The notes below the pieces were generated by a model that saw only the letters and a program-made list of their open reading frames with translations, searched no databases and had not been told where the DNA came from. 64,000 nt of DNA from Sphingobium sp. TCM1 (GTDB lineage Bacteria; Pseudomonadota; Alphaproteobacteria; Sphingomonadales; Sphingomonadaceae): NCBI RefSeq assembly GCF_001650725.1, contig NZ_LXVX01000011.1, positions 186,001-250,000 on the forward strand, given 5' to 3'. This document shows positions 62,878-64,000 of this stretch, piece after piece (the first letter of the stretch is position 1; every line of letters begins with the position of its first letter). The position numbers and the translations under genes are program-made.

Positions 62878-64000
62878 ATGATATCGGCTCAATTCAGCCG
62901 GCGCCTTCTGGCGTCGACGATCCTGCTCGGGCTGGCGACGCCGGCCTTTGCCCAGGGCTCCGCGGATGAAGGCGCAGGCGAGGACACGATCGTCGTCACC
63001 GGATCGCGCATCGCCCGGCCGGACCTGCAACAGGCATCGCCGATCGCGATCGTCAGCGCCCAGGAACTCAAGCTCAGCGGAAAGGTGAATGTCGAGGCGA
63101 TCATCAACGATCTGCCGCAACTGATCCCCAGCACCACGGCTGCGTCGAACAATCCGGGCGGCGGCGTTTCGACCGCAGACCTGCGCGGCCTTGGCGCGAA
63201 CCGCACGCTGGTGCTGGTCAACGGCCGTCGTTATGTGTCCTATGATTCCAGCCAGATCGTCGACCTGAATACGGTGCCCGCCGGGCTGATCGACCATGTC
63301 GAGGTGGTGTCGGGCGGCCGTTCCGCCGTCTATGGGTCCGACGCGATCGCGGGCGTCATCAACTTCGTGATGAAGCAGAATTTCTCTGGCGTGGAGGCGA
63401 ACGCCAATTACCGCATCAATCAGGAAGGCGACGGCGGCACCTTCAACACCAATCTGCTGATGGGTGGCAATTTCGCGGACGGGCGCGGCAATGCGACCTT
63501 CTACATCGACTATACCAAGCGCGATGGCGTGTTGCAGAATTCGCGCAGCTACACCCGCCAGGCCTATACCGATGACGGCGAGGGCGGCCTCGCGGCTGGC
63601 GGCTCGGGCTCCATCCCCGGCACGCGCCTTGCGCTGGCCGGCAGCCAGTACAAGTTCAATCAGGACGGCAGCTATTCGGCGTATAGCGCGGCGAGCGACG
63701 CCTATAACTATGCCCCCGACAATTATCTCCAGGTCCCGCAGAAGCGCATCCTGCTGAGCGCACAGACCCACTATGAGGTCGACGATCATCTGACCGTCTA
63801 TGCCGAGGGGCAATTCATCAACAACCGGGTGCAGAACCGCCTCGCCCCCACGCCCTATACCGGCTCAGTCTCGCTGGACGTCGATTCCTCCTTCCTGTCG
63901 GCTGGCTCGCAGGCATTGCTGGCCGCAGCCGATACGGACGGTGACGGTTACACCACCGCCGCCATCTATCGCCGCATGAGCGAGGTCGGTCCGCGCATCT
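62878..64000 (+). CDS. TonB-dependent receptor, 3' end cut by window
   Basis: The frame opens at ATG 62878 (GAAGGGAG upstream) and stays open to the last base, about 374 codons. A signal peptide (STILLGLATPAFAQ), TonB-box-like EDTIVVTGSRIARPDLQ and plug landmarks LRGLGANRTLVLVNGRRYV, VEVVSGGRSAVYGSDAIAGVINFVMKQNF and the first barrel strands are visible. The type is the SusC-like TBDR class with N-terminal plug as in the receptor at 38748. It follows the pectin operon in the same direction, and may be a second pectin-derived oligosaccharide importer. The barrel and its C-terminus lie outside the window. Confidence 0.9.
   Translation, partial: MISAQFSRRLLASTILLGLATPAFAQGSADEGAGEDTIVVTGSRIARPDLQQASPIAIVSAQELKLSGKVNVEAIINDLPQLIPSTTAASNNPGGGVSTADLRGLGANRTLVLVNGRRYVSYDSSQIVDLNTVPAGLIDHVEVVSGGRSAVYGSDAIAGVINFVMKQNFSGVEANANYRINQEGDGGTFNTNLLMGGNFADGRGNATFYIDYTKRDGVLQNSRSYTRQAYTDDGEGGLAAGGSGSIPGTRLALAGSQYKFNQDGSYSAYSAASDAYNYAPDNYLQVPQKRILLSAQTHYEVDDHLTVYAEGQFINNRVQNRLAPTPYTGSVSLDVDSSFLSAGSQALLAAADTDGDGYTTAAIYRRMSEVGPRI

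Overview
The window (64 kb, GC-rich) looks like the chromosome of a sphingomonad, i.e. an alphaproteobacterium of the Sphingomonadaceae (Sphingobium, Novosphingobium or Sphingomonas type). The grounds are six TonB-dependent receptors (TBDRs) in 64 kb, a Zymomonas-like glucose-fructose oxidoreductase, a maleylacetoacetate isomerase, an ACR3-type ars operon, and many secreted enzymes beside TBDRs. This assignment is inferred from gene content. I see no tRNA, rRNA, CRISPR array, transposase or phage gene.

Layout. 1-611: 3' part of maiA. 684-2459: secreted TPR protein. 2635-5020: arsenic operon arsR, arsC fused to a GNAT (ArsN-like) domain, and acr3, joined by ATGA overlaps. 5029-8626: agmatinase-family ureohydrolase and amino-acid permease, divergent from an Ldh2-type imino/2-hydroxyacid dehydrogenase. 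8648-13669: AraC regulator, lactone-type amidohydrolase, aromatic-acid-type MFS transporter, DUF3237 protein and LuxR regulator. 13745-14728: the ruins of an acyl-CoA dehydrogenase/phosphotransferase operon, cut off exactly at the stop codon of the next TBDR. 14729-19370: a large TBDR and a divergent YdfG-like SDR.

19381-28631 is the most unusual part. Two paralogous secreted proteins of about 1000 aa, each with two right-handed beta-helix (Pectate_lyase_3/GH55-like) modules and a C-terminal gluconolactonase-like propeller, flank a TBDR. A nearly identical palindromic site lies upstream of the first gene and of the TBDR. 28760-34850 is a gluconate locus: gluconokinase, a GntR regulator, GntP, and an operon of a solo LuxR-type HTH protein, periplasmic glucose-fructose oxidoreductase and gluconolactonase. 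Together these could turn periplasmic glucose into gluconate, import it and phosphorylate it for the Entner-Doudoroff pathway. gntP is preceded by a 26-codon leader ORF that overlaps its start.

34858-44855: a small lipoprotein, a secreted zinc metalloprotease, an Lrp regulator, and an operon of a TBDR with two tandem exported M20 amidohydrolases. This reads as a peptide or amide foraging system. 45000-50886: a siderophore-type TBDR, a DUF4198 protein and a TolB-propeller/amidohydrolase fusion, closed by a strong bidirectional terminator before katG. 53358-54827: a GAF-PAS-GGDEF diguanylate cyclase. 55084 to the end: a pectin utilisation locus of TBDR, DUF6250 protein, exo-rhamnogalacturonan-lyase-like protein, oligogalacturonate lyase and a second TBDR cut by the window edge.

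All family assignments come from reading the protein sequences by eye. No database search was run, and substrates of TBDRs and carbohydrate-active enzymes are inferred from context.
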